From Lineus longissimus (Eukaryota; Nemertea; Pilidiophora; Heteronemertea; Lineidae): a DNA stretch of 64,000 bases. Positions 23,614 to 34,787 of this stretch are shown one piece after another. The DNA lies in assembly GCF_910592395.1 (NCBI RefSeq), contig NC_088317.1:7318001-7382000 (forward strand), in the 5' to 3' direction. The notes under the pieces were generated by a model that made no database searches, was not told where the DNA came from, and saw nothing but the letters and a program-made list of their open reading frames with translations. The position numbers were made by a program, and so were the translations under genes. Every line of letters starts with the position of its first letter. Position 1 is the stretch's first letter.

Positions 23614-24177
23614 TTTTACTTGCATAGCCTATTAACGATATTTTGAAGTTAGTTTGGCGATAACATGTATATTCTATAGTTTGGTGATTACATGTATATA
23701 TTCTATATTCATATCACATTATTAAATATGTCGCCTTATATTCTACACGTGTTTCACATGTGTTTGTGTTAGCTGATATGAAATGCTACATGTTAAGTCT
23801 GTGCCTTAAGTGCACTGCAGACAAGCATTTTTCATTGCAGCAACATGATATATCTATCACTTATAACAAGAAGTGTTAGTCTTGGGGTCAGGTGACCTCT
23901 GACACTGAATTTAATATTTGAAGTTCTCCACTAACTCCACTATGCTGCTAATTCTAGGCTTCGGCCAATAGGTGGCAGCACCATTTTCTAACTGGAAAAT
24001 AGTGTTGGAAATCAAAAACTCACTGAGGGTTAATGGGGCAAGGCACCTAGTAGATCTTTGCTGCACTGATAAAGGGCATGCTCAGGAACATTACCTACTA
24101 CATCAATTTGGATTTCACTTGGGGCGCGTTGAGAAATTCAGGGGTATTTTTCACTTTGTTGTAGACAAAAGCACCCC
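23614..24177. other. Unassigned sequence
   Basis: No gene is supported. A diverged family-A-like block (GGTCAGGTGACCTCTGACACTG) lies near 23885. Confidence 0.35.
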
Positions 24178-24185
24178 CTACAGGC

Positions 24186-24958
24186 GGTGTACCCCCATTT
24201 CGCCTACACCCATTTCGCCTATTACCCATTTTGCCTAACCCCATTTCGCCTATTCACTATTTCGCCTACACCCACTTCGCCTATTCACCATTACGCCTAC
24301 TCACCATGTCGCCTACTAAAAAGGAAAAGAGTGGTGTGCGCTGGACATTTGAACAATTTTACGAATTGTTCAACTTGGTTTTTTTCCTTCATATTATAGC
24401 ATATTTCCCAGTTAAACTTTACCATACTTTATCATTCCAACCCGGCCTCTTGAGACAAGACCACCATTGATTTTTTAAGCCTTTTTGCAGTTAAATTGTC
24501 ACACGGGTTGTGAATCTGAAATTTTGGATGACATTCCAGACAGTCAGGCGAGTAAATGGTGAAATTTTATTAAAACGGGTGGTTGTCCACGAATTTTTTT
24601 CTTCAAATGGACAAATTTGAGAGACCATGATATTTCCACTGTTTTCAGCCAAATCATGACCCTACTCATGACCCTACTCAGTTCGTCTGATAGTATTTAG
24701 TTGGTATTTAGTTGGATAAACTGCATATTTCTAAAAGCGTTACAAAATTCTGGCACCAATAGACATTTCAAATTAGACTAGAAGGCTGAAACATCTTTTG
24801 AATTTGAATTCACTATCATAAAACATTTGAAATGATGCAGGCAAAATGGGTAATAGGCGAAATGGTGAATAGGCGAAATGGGTGTAGGCGAAATGGTGAG
24901 TAGGCGAAACGGGTAAATTTTGTAGGCGAAATGGGTGTAGGCGAAATGCGTATGAACC
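24186..24958. mobile_element. CATTTCGCCTA foldback element, copy 1
   Basis: The ends are inverted: GGTGTACCCCCATTTCGCC at left, complement of GGTTCATACGCATTTCGCC at right. An 8-bp direct repeat CTACAGGC flanks it (24178-24185, 24959-24966). Subterminal regions hold tandem copies of CATTTCGCCTA spaced by 2-5 bp, in opposite orientation on the two sides. An inverted partial copy of the TGAGACAAGACCA MITE lies inside (24451-24658). It is non-coding. Confidence 0.8.
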
Positions 24959-24966
24959 CTACAGGC

Positions 24967-25848
24967 ACGCGCCCTAAGTGCACCTTCGTCTTTTTCATCT
25001 ATACCGATAATATAGACCCCAAGCTACCAATCCAGGTACAAAACATCTAGGTGCTCTTGGGGCGCATGCCATAATCCCTTAAGAAATATACCTTATACAC
25101 TGTTAAAAGTATGGATTTTGAGCGCCCCCTATGTGCTGCGCCCCAAGTCCACCTCCGCGAAAGCGGTACCAAGTGAAGGACTTTACCCCATAGAACACCC
25201 GTATGAATTATCAACTAGGTGGAATCAGGGCGCAATGAAATATTTACATTCAAAACCTAATTTTCTAAGGTACCCTCTTACCCCTGCATCTTCCAAGACC
25301 CCTAAAAAATAACCGGCATGGTATTGAGGGCTAAAAATGTGATTTTTCCCACTTGGGACAATACATATGCCTGTAAAAAAAATTCAAGCGAAATCTATGA
25401 CGTGGTGTATCACAGCCTGCCTGAATCTTAGAAAAACTGGCTCTTAATTACCATAATGGCCACAGCATTACGCACTGAAAAAGACATGAGGTGAGTTCTA
25501 ATACGCTATTTTTTCCACAACACATGTATATAAAAAATAGTGTTAACGTTAGTTTTTACGTTAGCGGGACGATCACTTAGACTCTCTAATGTCATCTGTT
25601 GGCCTGCACGTAATACCAATTACTGTAACTGCTAAGATATAGTGACAGTGCATTTAATTCGTAAATCAGCAGACCATGTGACTGTAGTAAGCGTACTCAC
25701 GTAGGCCTACATGTAGTGGCAAATCTTTAATGTTAATTTTAATAAATGAATGAGCATGATTACCACACCCCACAGTCACATGATGAAAGAGGCGGTCCAC
25801 TGATTTACGAATATTAAATGCAGTATTACCTCTATCGGTTATCTTTTT
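24967..25848. other. Unassigned sequence
   Basis: No gene, RNA gene or repeat array is recognised. Confidence 0.35.
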
Positions 25849-26110
25849 AGCTCAGCTGACAAAGTCAGCGGAGCTAGTAGAATAGCTGTTCAAATGGTGT
25901 CCGTCCTGCAATCCATCCATCCATCCATCCATCTAGGGACCCATCTGTGGACAAAATTGGACATTTCTGACCGGGAAGGCCTAGCCACTTCGTTGACGGT
26001 GCTAAATTAGGAGTTGCCCAAGGTGAACTCAAAAAACGAAAAAATCAGTGCGATCCGACCTGTATTAAGAGAATGAGGTCATTTCGCGTTTAGACTTCTT
26101 TCCCTTTTTA
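25849..26110. repeat. 5' module of the AGCTCAGCTGAC repeat family, copy 2
   Basis: It starts AGCTCAGCTGACAAAGTCAG, as at 14403, followed by a (CATC)n microsatellite (about 25913-25935) and 'ggacccatctgtgg'. The family's 3' tail is at about 35020-35053, so the segment between could be one long, repeatedly invaded copy (inference). Confidence 0.5.
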
Positions 26111-26331
26111 CCTCGGTCCACAGAGCAAATATTGTTTTCAAATGTGGCTGAATATTTTTAAATATTTTTTCATTTTTTACTTTTAATGGAATTAATATAG
26201 TTTTCACCACCAGTTTGCGCTGCAGGCACATTGACTGAATTTTGGCGATTTCAAATTTGGCGGTGGCTCAACTTTTTTGCAAGCAGTGCCGCTGATTGGC
26301 CGATCGATAGAAGAGATGCCACCATTTAAAA

Positions 26332-26358
26332 ATGGCGGTAGTCGCTGCTTCAATGAAG
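26332..26358 (+). other. Possible short first coding exon and splice donor
   Basis: AAAATGGCGG (a YY1-like start context) opens nine codons (Met-Ala-Val-Val-Ala-Ala-Ser-Met-Lys). They end at a near-consensus donor, AAG/GTGAGTG. No downstream exon could be matched, so this is only a candidate. Confidence 0.25.
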
Positions 26359-26879
26359 GTGAGTGAACTTTCTCATGTTCAATCGGTTGATACTCTTTTA
26401 ATCAACATGACCATGTACCTGAAATTTGTTTAGCTACTGAAAAGAGTCAATATAATTCAGATTTATCAATAGTTTTTTATAATATTGCGGAAATTTTGTG
26501 CACAAATTGGCGAAAGTTGGTGCTCGTCTCATGTCATTTTAGAGCGAGAAATTTGTTTCCGTCGATCTCTACCACTGAAAAATCGCTTGCATAGCTTCGA
26601 ATTTTTGTGAAAATAAGTATCTGAACTTGGTTTCAAATAGTCTAGAGAGTTACCTTTGTGGTGATACGTATAGTAGGCCCAATGTGATAAATATTTGTGG
26701 AATTTGTGAAATTCGGTTTTCAAACGTGCCGATGATGCAAGCGATCTCGCGTGAATTTTGCAAGTCCTGATATGTCGACCGGGTGTCAAAAATCACTCGC
26801 CTAAATTCAATTCAAAGATCGAAAATAATATCTGAACTTAGTTTCAAATAGCCTACACAATTATCATTTCGGTGATATA

Positions 26880-26965
26880 TAATGCATGCATGTAATAATT
26901 GATTAATCTGCCTAAAACGCGGTGATATATAATGCATGCATGTAATATTTGATTAATATCCCTAA
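26880..26965. repeat. Direct repeat pair
   Basis: GCGGTGATATATAATGCATG followed by CATGTAATA and TTGATTAAT occurs twice, at about 26872-26910 and 26919-26958. Short local duplication. Confidence 0.6.
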
Positions 26966-27698
26966 AACGCGCAATTAAAACGGCGAAAGATCTTGATAAA
27001 CACTCTGGTGGCGGTCGCACTAAATAACGACCGGTAGGGCCCGGAGTCTGGCGGAGAAAAAAAGGTAGCGCCCGGAGGTTGAAACGGGATTTTTATGCAC
27101 TTTTAACTGTATATATATGTTGTTTAGATGTATTTCTAACAGTTCTGTAACTGGTTCATCCCCATTTCGCCTACACCCATTTCGCCTACACCCATTTCGC
27201 CTACAAAATTTACCCATTTCGCATACTCACCATTTCGCCTACACCCATTTCGCCTATTCACCATTTTGCCTATTACCCATTTCGCCTACTCACCATTTCG
27301 CCTACTCACCATTTCGCCTACTCACCATTTCGCCTACACCCATTTCGCCTATTCACCATTTCGCCTATTACCCATTTTGCCTACAAAAAACCGGCAACGA
27401 GACATCATGGGTTACGTCGATGCTGTTAGGCATATCATATGAACAAGACATTGTGTCATGGACCTGTGTGTAGACTGTTTGAGCATTGAACCAGTGTTTC
27501 ATAAAGTGAAAAGTGTCGGTACACTTGTACATGTATCTAATTTTTTCATTATTATCACATGTGCGATCTAATAAATCTTATAAATTGAAATTTTATGAAT
27601 GTAACCGCCAACGAAAGAGCATGGGTTACGTCGAAGAGTACATGTTGAAGAGTGACCTTCCCTCCCCCCCCCGCACCCCCCAATTAAGTGAAGTGAAG

Positions 27699-28141
27699 AG
27701 AGACAAGTCCAAAATTGAATATTCATAGGTTGGAGGTTCCAGACCTATCAATTAGACGCAAGTGTGTTTTCAACTGTCAAGTGCTTATTTGGAGAGGTAT
27801 TGGAAAGATATTTGGTATGGCAAGTCTACAGATGAAAATAAATTTTTTGATGAAAAAATAAATTTTGATATTTGGTAATCTGACAATAAGGGGCGTGTTT
27901 TGAGATTTGGCTGAAAACAGTGGAAATATCATGGTCTCTCAAATTTGTCCAATTTGAAGAAAAAAAGTTCGTGGACAACCACCAGTTTTAATAAAATTTC
28001 ACCATTTACTTGCCTGACTGTCTGGAATGTCATATCCAAATTTCAGATTCACAACCTGAAGCATTATTTGATGCGAGGCGGTCAAACTGTGCACAATTTA
28101 ACTGCAAAAAGGCTTAAAAAATCAATGGTGGTCTTGTCTCA
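27699..28141. mobile_element. MITE with TGAGACAAGACCA ends, copy 2
   Basis: Diverged copy of 23168-23613. The left end is degraded (GAGAGACAAGTCC) and the right end is intact (GTGGTCTTGTCTCA). Confidence 0.65.
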
Positions 28142-28308
28142 AGAGGCCGGGTTGGAATGATAAAGTATGGTAAAGTTTAACTGGCAAATATGCTATAATA
28201 TGAAGGAAAAAAACTAAGCTCAACAATTCGTAAAATTTTTCAAATGTCCAGCGCACACCACTCTTTTCCTTTTTAGTAGGCGAAATGGTGAGTAGGCGTA
28301 ATGGTGAG

Positions 28309-28474
28309 TGTTCAGTTGCCGATGGGCGTTCCGAAAGAATATAACGATGGATTTAAACTCTGAACACTTGAAGTATATTTCTAGAACATGACAGCCATTT
28401 TGTACAGTACCCTAATCTATCACGAGGTGGCAGCACCTCAAACTCTATGACCCATTTATTCAGATTACACTACA
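28309..28474 (-). repeat. 3' LTR of the Gypsy element
   Basis: 166 bp, starting TGTTCAGTTGCC and ending CACTACA on the plus strand. It matches 33184-33349 with no difference seen. The short length is unusual for Gypsy but consistent with compact LTRs. Confidence 0.92.
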
Positions 28475-28488
28475 TCCCCCTTTCAGTC
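28475..28488 (-). promoter_or_regulatory. Polypurine tract (plus-strand primer)
   Basis: On the minus strand the sequence GAAAGGGGGA immediately precedes the 3' LTR, the place and composition expected of a polypurine tract. Confidence 0.7.
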
Positions 28489-28897
28489 CTTTGAAAGTCC
28501 AATTTCCAATAACCCAGGATGCATCACAACCTAAAGTCTGGTCTAGGCAAACTATGTGTACAGACATACAAACACGTAGAAAATTAGCTTAACTAAGTCA
28601 AAACTAAAATGCTGTGGAAATATATCTCAAATCCTACTCGGCTACTACTGACTCCTGTCTATACTTAAGACAAACGAAAGTCCAAAATACGTTGGAGAGT
28701 AAACACTACTTATGTGAAAGATATTGAAACTCTAAACATAAACATTTTAACTCGATAACTTCCAACTAATCCGAATATGAAATCACATCCTCAAGTATAG
28801 AGAGAATACCACAAAAGCACTATTTGAAAATCATTACTTAGATTTCTCTATGAAATGTCACTGAAATTTCAGATTAACCCTCGGTCACTCTCACACC

Positions 28898-31800
28898 CTA
28901 AAGATCTAGTTTAATGACAGATTTTGAAACCCTGCCTGACCTGGTTACATATTGATCAGAACAACTAGCAGATCGTCCTGGAGAATTATTCACAGTCGTG
29001 CTAGAGACACTTTGATCTGATTGAACATTATTCTGGCCATTCTCAGAAGATTGTCCAGCGTTTGGCCACACAATACTCTGTCTCTCTGGGGGAGGCAAAA
29101 TGTTCTCCTGCACTGATTCATCAGCTGGATTGTCCTGGAGATTCAGTCTCGGAGCAAGCCGACGTAGACTCCTGCGATTTCGTCTCAAAGATGATCCTGT
29201 TTCAGTCTCCAGAGTATACGACCGCGGTGTTTCAGCATTTCCCGTGATTATGGCGGGAATGTTTTTATCGCACACCCAAACTTTCTCTCCTTCGCAAAGA
29301 TCTGACAACACCTGTACGCCATGACGCCTGTCTGCGTTTTTAGCCATTTTCATGCGATAATCCTGTTCTGTTTGTACAAGATTGTTTAGATCTGGCCATG
29401 CTGGGGCCAGCATATTTGGATGTTGCGGTAAGTTCGTACGAAGACGTCTCCCAAACAAAAGTTCGGCGGGACTGTACCCATGGTACAGTGGTGTAGCTCT
29501 GTAAGTCAGCAAAGCTAAATATGGATCCTTGCCTTTCTTCACTAGTCCTTTAACAGTTTTTACAGCACGTTCAACTTCTGCGTTCCCTTGCGGGTAAAGC
29601 GGGGAACTTGTAACATGTTGAAATGTGTACACATCGGCAAAGTCTGCGAAGTCCTGCGCTGAATACTGAGGGCCATTGTCAGAACGTACCCGTTCTGGCA
29701 CACCATGTCTAGCAAAGATCGATTTAAGATGATTGATAGTAGCCCCCGACGAGAGCTCGGTCAGCTTAGCAATTTCAATATAGCGAGAAAAATAGTCCAC
29801 CACTACTAGATAATGGCGCTTTTTAAACTCGAACAAGTCAGTGCCAACAACCTGCCATGGTCTCTTAGGGAATTCGGTGGTAATATTTGGTTCATGCCTA
29901 ACTACCCGCTCTCGAGCACAAATGTTACAGTTCTGGACTAGTGACTCTATTTGTGAACTGAGTCCCGGCCACCAAATTGATTCTTGGGCTCGCCTTCTGC
30001 ATTTAGTGATACCTTGGTGGCCCTCATGGATTTTGTCCAACAGTTCTAAGCGCATACATGTAGGAATGACTATTCTGGTTCCCTTCATCAATAGTCCATC
30101 CATAACAGTCAGTTCACCGGCAACCTGGTAATATGGCAGTATTGCCCCTTTAACAAATGGTCTGTCCGGCCATCCATCTTGACAATACTTGACAACCTGA
30201 CGGCAAACTTCGTCTTCTTCCTGTTTTTGACGGATTTCCTCGAGCCTTTTCTCCGTCGCAGGTAGGTGTTCAACAACCATGTCAACATACGCTTTTACAT
30301 CCTGCGCAAATCCCTCCTCGACAGTAGACAATGGCGAAGATATAGGTGCCCTGGACAACGTATCTGCAGTATAAAGTTCTTTCCCCGGAACATGTACGAT
30401 GTCATATGAGAAACGCATCATACGCAGTTTAAACCGTTGAACTCTCGCAGGCAGTTCATCGACACTCTTCGAACCTAGTAGCGCAACAAGCGGTTTATGG
30501 TCCGTTTCTAGGGTAAAGCGCTTACCCAGAAGATACACTTGGAATCGGTCGCAGGCCCAGGCTGACGCCAATGCTTCCTTTTCCACCTGCGCATACCTTT
30601 TCTCAGTGTCCGATAATGATCGCGACGCATATGCAATAGGCTTCCACATATCGTCCTCCTGCTTCTGTTTTATCACGGCACCTAACCCGAAAGAGGATGA
30701 ATCCGCAGAAACAACAGTGTCCCGGCTTGGGTCGTACATTCCGAGTACCGTTGTAGAAGACAAACATGCTTTCAAATCCTGGAAAGCATGGTCCTGAGAT
30801 GACCCCCAACACCATTGATTCTTCTTGCTGAGAAGAGACCTAAGAGGCTCGGTTTTGTCCGCTAAATTAGGAATAAACTTTCCCAACTGATTTACCATGC
30901 CAAGGAAACGCCTAATGTCTGACACATTTTGCGGTTTTGCCATTTTCTGGATAGCGTTTATCTTGTCACTATCTGGAAATATTCCCTCGGCTGTGATCAA
31001 GTACCCAAGATACTTAACCCTGTCAACTGAAAACTCACACTTGGCCTCATTAAGTGTGACACCAGCATCTTTAAGTCTCTGAAGAACAGCTTTGAGTCTC
31101 TCATCATGTTCTGCCTGATCAGCCCCAAACACTAGAATATCGTCCATGTGGCACACTACCCCTTCCAGACCATCTAACATCTCCTGCATCCTGCGCTGGA
31201 AGATTTCAGGAGCTGATGAAATCCCGAAAGGAAGGCGGTTGAAAACAAATCTCCCGAATGGCGTTATGAAACAGCAAAGACGGGACGACTCCTTGCTAAG
31301 AGGAATTTGCCAAAAGCCAGAATTTGCATCTAGCTTAGAGAAAACTTTGGCTCCACTGAGCCGCGCTAGTGTAGAGTCAACTGATGGCAGAATGAAATTC
31401 TCACGTTTTACACTCTCATTTAACTTGGTTAGGTCCACACAGATCCTAACAGTTCCATTGGATTTTGGAACAACGACTATTCCCGCGCACCAATTGGTAG
31501 GCTCAGTTATTCTTGAGATCACCCCTAATTTTTCCATACGTAACAGTTCGGCTTTCACTTTATTATAGAGCGGTATGGGAACTCTACGTGGTGATGAAAT
31601 TGCGTACGGATTCGCACTGTCTTCCAACTTGATCTCGTACTCACCAGTCATTTTCCCAAGATTTGTGAAAAGTTCTGGGAACTGTTTTTTCCATTTGGTG
31701 AGTTGACTTTTACAAACGGCGCGGACTACTGACACAAGATTTAGCTTACGAATCGCTTTATCTCCTAGCAACGGTTTTGCTAGGCCGCGCACAACATACA

Positions 31801-32971
31801 CCTCTGCCAATGTGGCGTGCTGCCCTTTAGCAAGCTTAGCATGAAACATTCCAAGAACATCAAGCTTGTTACTGCCAGCTCCAACTAAGACTTTATTGGA
31901 CTTGTGAAGTTTTCCGAAACTCTCACGATAATCGCGTAGTGGCAGGCATGTTACTTCAGCGCCTGTATCGATTTTCCAATCAAGCTCATGACCAGAAATT
32001 TTTACACGACTCGACCATAAGTTAAAATCGTCGTCCTCAGATTCCACGTTTACCGATCCTAGAAATGCGGTTTGCTGATCTTCCGAAATCTGGATTTCGT
32101 TGACCCGTTTGCGCGTTCTACAACACTTCTTGTAGTGACCTACTTTCGCACAAAAATGACATTCCGCGTCCTTAGCTGGGCACGGCCTTTTATCATGGTT
32201 GAGACCGCAGTTCTGACACGATTTACCCTTTCCTTTAGGCTTGGCCTGAGGTTTACCTTCAGCTGGCCTGCTTGGTTTGTCCTGCTGTTTTGCTTTATGA
32301 CTGCCTGACTTTTTTCCTTTTTGGAACCCAACTTTGGCCACAACAGCCGGAGAAGTTGCTGCACGAAGAACACCTTGTTGCTTCTTGATTGATTCACTCT
32401 GGCGAGTTTTATCCATGGCCGTCTTTAACGAGAGGTCAGCGTCAAGTTGCAACCGTTCTGAAAGTTTACTGTCCCGTAACCCAACGACAATTCGATCGCG
32501 AATTAATTCATCGTGCAAAGTTCCAAAGTCACATTTCTCCGCGAGTGTATGCAAGTCAGTTATGAAAGTATCGACACTTTCACCTTCTCGCTGGAAACGT
32601 TGGTTAAATTTCGCCCGTTCAAAGATCACATTTCTCTTAGGTTCAAAATAACCTTGTAATTTGGTTTTGATTACTTCGTAATCTTTCTTCTCGTCATTAG
32701 TGAGTCTCAACGAGGTCAGAATGTCCTCTGCCTCATCTCCCATGGAGTACACCAGCGTGTTGACCTGCTCCTCTCCTGACTTGGCAGCAAGGCCAGACAC
32801 CTGTCGAAATCTGTCAAATCGCCGGATCCACTTATTCCACCCTTCAGGCTTACCAAAGTCAAAAGACTCAGGTGGCTGCACTTGGAATTGTGCCATTGTT
32901 GTAATAACAGTAACAGGGAAGGGCAAAATGTCACGAAAGTTCCTTAGATTATCTTCAGATTCATCATTCAT
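28898..32971 (-). CDS. Gag-Pol polyprotein of Ty3/Gypsy retrotransposon
   Basis: One open frame of 1357 codons encodes capsid-like Gag and all Pol enzymes. Gag fills about residues 26-230. Two CCHC-like knuckles lie at about 252-284 (CQNCGLNHDKRPCP, CHFCAKVGHYKKCC). The aspartic protease motif IDTGAEVTCLP is at about 334. Reverse transcriptase spans about 480-650, with HMDD at about 608-611 as the catalytic YxDD-type box. RNase H follows (VVSADSSSFGLGAV). The integrase has an HHCC zinc motif (HEGHQG ... CNIC) and a D-D-E core (GTDLFEF, RSDNGPQYS, AEVERAVK). No frameshift or stop separates Gag and Pol. The Met at residue 26 (MAQFQV) is a likelier start than the first Met, because Gag-like sequence begins there. 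All motifs are intact. Confidence 0.95.
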   Translation of the reverse strand: MNDESEDNLRNFRDILPFPVTVITTMAQFQVQPPESFDFGKPEGWNKWIRRFDRFRQVSGLAAKSGEEQVNTLVYSMGDEAEDILTSLRLTNDEKKDYEVIKTKLQGYFEPKRNVIFERAKFNQRFQREGESVDTFITDLHTLAEKCDFGTLHDELIRDRIVVGLRDSKLSERLQLDADLSLKTAMDKTRQSESIKKQQGVLRAATSPAVVAKVGFQKGKKSGSHKAKQQDKPSRPAEGKPQAKPKGKGKSCQNCGLNHDKRPCPAKDAECHFCAKVGHYKKCCRTRKRVNEIQISEDQQTAFLGSVNVESEDDDFNLWSSRVKISGHELDWKIDTGAEVTCLPLRDYRESFGKLHKSNKVLVGAGSNKLDVLGMFHAKLAKGQHATLAEVYVVRGLAKPLLGDKAIRKLNLVSVVRAVCKSQLTKWKKQFPELFTNLGKMTGEYEIKLEDSANPYAISSPRRVPIPLYNKVKAELLRMEKLGVISRITEPTNWCAGIVVVPKSNGTVRICVDLTKLNESVKRENFILPSVDSTLARLSGAKVFSKLDANSGFWQIPLSKESSRLCCFITPFGRFVFNRLPFGISSAPEIFQRRMQEMLDGLEGVVCHMDDILVFGADQAEHDERLKAVLQRLKDAGVTLNEAKCEFSVDRVKYLGYLITAEGIFPDSDKINAIQKMAKPQNVSDIRRFLGMVNQLGKFIPNLADKTEPLRSLLSKKNQWCWGSSQDHAFQDLKACLSSTTVLGMYDPSRDTVVSADSSSFGLGAVIKQKQEDDMWKPIAYASRSLSDTEKRYAQVEKEALASAWACDRFQVYLLGKRFTLETDHKPLVALLGSKSVDELPARVQRFKLRMMRFSYDIVHVPGKELYTADTLSRAPISSPLSTVEEGFAQDVKAYVDMVVEHLPATEKRLEEIRQKQEEDEVCRQVVKYCQDGWPDRPFVKGAILPYYQVAGELTVMDGLLMKGTRIVIPTCMRLELLDKIHEGHQGITKCRRRAQESIWWPGLSSQIESLVQNCNICARERVVRHEPNITTEFPKRPWQVVGTDLFEFKKRHYLVVVDYFSRYIEIAKLTELSSGATINHLKSIFARHGVPERVRSDNGPQYSAQDFADFADVYTFQHVTSSPLYPQGNAEVERAVKTVKGLVKKGKDPYLALLTYRATPLYHGYSPAELLFGRRLRTNLPQHPNMLAPAWPDLNNLVQTEQDYRMKMAKNADRRHGVQVLSDLCEGEKVWVCDKNIPAIITGNAETPRSYTLETETGSSLRRNRRSLRRLAPRLNLQDNPADESVQENILPPPERQSIVWPNAGQSSENGQNNVQSDQSVSSTTVNNSPGRSASCSDQYVTRSGRVSKSVIKLDL

Positions 32972-33170
32972 GGGCGCAACTCACTATTCAGCACATGAAA
33001 AGTCACTGCACAGCACCTTTATATACATGATGCACACGAGATGTACATGCAGTCATCAGAAACATTTCCTCTGACTGGGGAAAGATTCACGAATCTTGGC
33101 TCAAAGCTCATCAACATCGACATCTCTCAACAAAATAACAGTCTCTCCCAGTTCATGAGAGTCTTCTTTA

Positions 33171-33183
33171 ACTTCTGACACCA
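33171..33183 (-). promoter_or_regulatory. Primer-binding site candidate
   Basis: On the minus strand TGGTGTCAGAAGT lies directly next to the 5' LTR. The TGG start fits pairing with a tRNA 3' CCA. The tRNA species was not identified. Confidence 0.65.
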
Positions 33184-33349
33184 TGTTCAGTTGCCGATGG
33201 GCGTTCCGAAAGAATATAACGATGGATTTAAACTCTGAACACTTGAAGTATATTTCTAGAACATGACAGCCATTTTGTACAGTACCCTAATCTATCACGA
33301 GGTGGCAGCACCTCAAACTCTATGACCCATTTATTCAGATTACACTACA
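33184..33349 (-). repeat. 5' LTR of the Gypsy element
   Basis: Same 166-bp sequence as 28309-28474. It drives the minus-strand transcript into Gag-Pol. Confidence 0.92.
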
Positions 33350-33507
33350 GTGAGTAGGCGAAATAGTGAGTAGGCGAAATGGTGAATAGGCGAAGTGGGT
33401 GTAGGCGAAATGGTGAATAGGCGAAATGGGTGTAGGCGAAATGGGTGTAGGCGAAATGGGTAATAGGCGAAATGGGTGTAGGCGAAATGGGGGTACACCC
33501 TGTAACT

Positions 33508-34465
33508 TTGATGACCAAGCTTGCACCCAAAGTTGGTAAAATTGATGCTTGTTTCTGGACTGCGCTAGCGACCGGAGAATTTGCCGTCGGCCATTTTGGC
33601 TACGGTCCCTGAGTTGTTGTGGTTGGCAATTTTGCAACAAATCTCGCCATTTACGTTTGTTTTCTCCCTGTCTGGTCATTGGCCGTGACAACAATTATTT
33701 TAAAAGTCACATTATGACATCGTAGTATGAATTCCACGGCAGTTTCGTTACGCAGCAATGCTCATGTTTTTGGTTTGCAATCCTGTACTGTCTGTACACT
33801 GCGCTGTGCATGGCTGTACTGTAGGCTGTAAAAAAGACAAAAACGATAGCCTAGCCCTATAGGATAGCAGGCTTAGAGTATAACTCAACAGGTCCTCATG
33901 ATTCATTTGATGGACACCTTATTTGATAGTACCTCATCATTAAGTCCACTAGATCCTGTTCTGTCACATGTCGTAGACGATAGACAATTTTCAAAATGTA
34001 GTACACCACTCGCTCATCTTTAAGCCCAGCTCTCGGCTCACATCATGTGGGCACGGTTGGCTGTTGAGTGTTATGGTTCAGTCTGTGAAACTAATTTAAA
34101 GAGGTTACACTTTTATTTTGGATTGGAAAACAGCCCACAGGACTGACTTTTCACTGAGTAATAAGTGTGCCTTCGAAGGTTAAGTCTCTTTCTGGATTTG
34201 CTTCCATAGATGCCTTGTTCAGGATATCATCTGACCGATGCCTGATCAAGCACATACTGTATCTGGTGGTGTACATTTCCCCGTCTATGTCACCCTTTTT
34301 ATTCAGTCAGTGTTAATTTCTCTTCTTTTTTTTTACAGATTAACTGTTGTTGGTTATTGCAAGAGGAGTCGTTGGCACATTTCAAGTCCAGGAAAGCACT
34401 TGCTGTTCCCACATTCAGAGTAAGGTGTGCTTACTCGTTTTACTGCTTTCCATTCCCGGAGAGCG
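33508..34465. other. Unassigned sequence
   Basis: No supported gene. A poly-T tract followed by ACAG (about 34326-34339) looks like a 3' splice site, but no flanking exon is recognised. Confidence 0.35.
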
Positions 34466-34553
34466 TTATCAAATATCTGCCGCAAGGCAACAAATATCTG
34501 CCGCAAGGCGCTTCAAATATCTGCCGAAAGGCATCAAATATCTGCCGCACCAA
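34466..34553. repeat. Short tandem repeat (about 21 bp, four copies)
   Basis: CAAATATCTGCCGCAAGGC is repeated four times with small changes. Open frames across it are repeat artefacts. Confidence 0.8.
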
Positions 34554-34787
34554 TAAAGTTCATTTTGTTAACCAACTCTTTATCTTCTTTTCTTCACATA
34601 CAAAAAAGACTGTCCCAAACATTTGGCTGCATCCATTTCATCAATGTCCAGACAACAGTCGGTTCATTTGACCATTGTAAAGCACCAGGCCCCACCTCAG
34701 AAAATACACTGTAATAATTATGTACCTTGTGTCCATGTGCATGTTATTAGTTCCACCAACGCTGCATGAAGACAAGGACTCCACTCT

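Larger units (their letters stand above)
28309..33349 (-). mobile_element. Young Ty3/Gypsy LTR retrotransposon
   Basis: A 5041-bp element on the minus strand. Two 166-bp LTRs (28309-28474 and 33184-33349) read identical by eye. The LTR has the usual TG...CA ends. A 5-bp duplication GTGAG flanks it (28304-28308, 33350-33354). A primer-binding-site candidate TGGTGTCAGAAGT abuts the 5' LTR, and a polypurine tract abuts the 3' LTR. One uninterrupted Gag-Pol frame fills most of the interior. These signs indicate a recent and possibly active insertion. Confidence 0.93.
27153..33499. mobile_element. CATTTCGCCTA foldback element, copy 2 (interrupted)
   Basis: The ends GGTTCATCCCCATTTCGCC and the complement of GGTGTACCCCCATTTCGCC match copy 1. 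The 8-bp direct repeat CTGTAACT flanks it (27145-27152, 33500-33507). The left array spans about 27160-27390 and the right array about 28271-28303 plus 33355-33490. A Gypsy element (28309-33349) is inserted in the right array with its own 5-bp duplication, and a TGAGACAAGACCA MITE lies at 27699-28141. Removing the Gypsy leaves about 1.3 kb. Confidence 0.8.

Noticed and set aside
24186-24320. Short regularly spaced CATTTCGCCTA repeats that look like a CRISPR array
   Set aside because: Spacers are only 2-5 bp and repetitive, the array is mirrored at the other end of a transposon, and the genome is eukaryotic.
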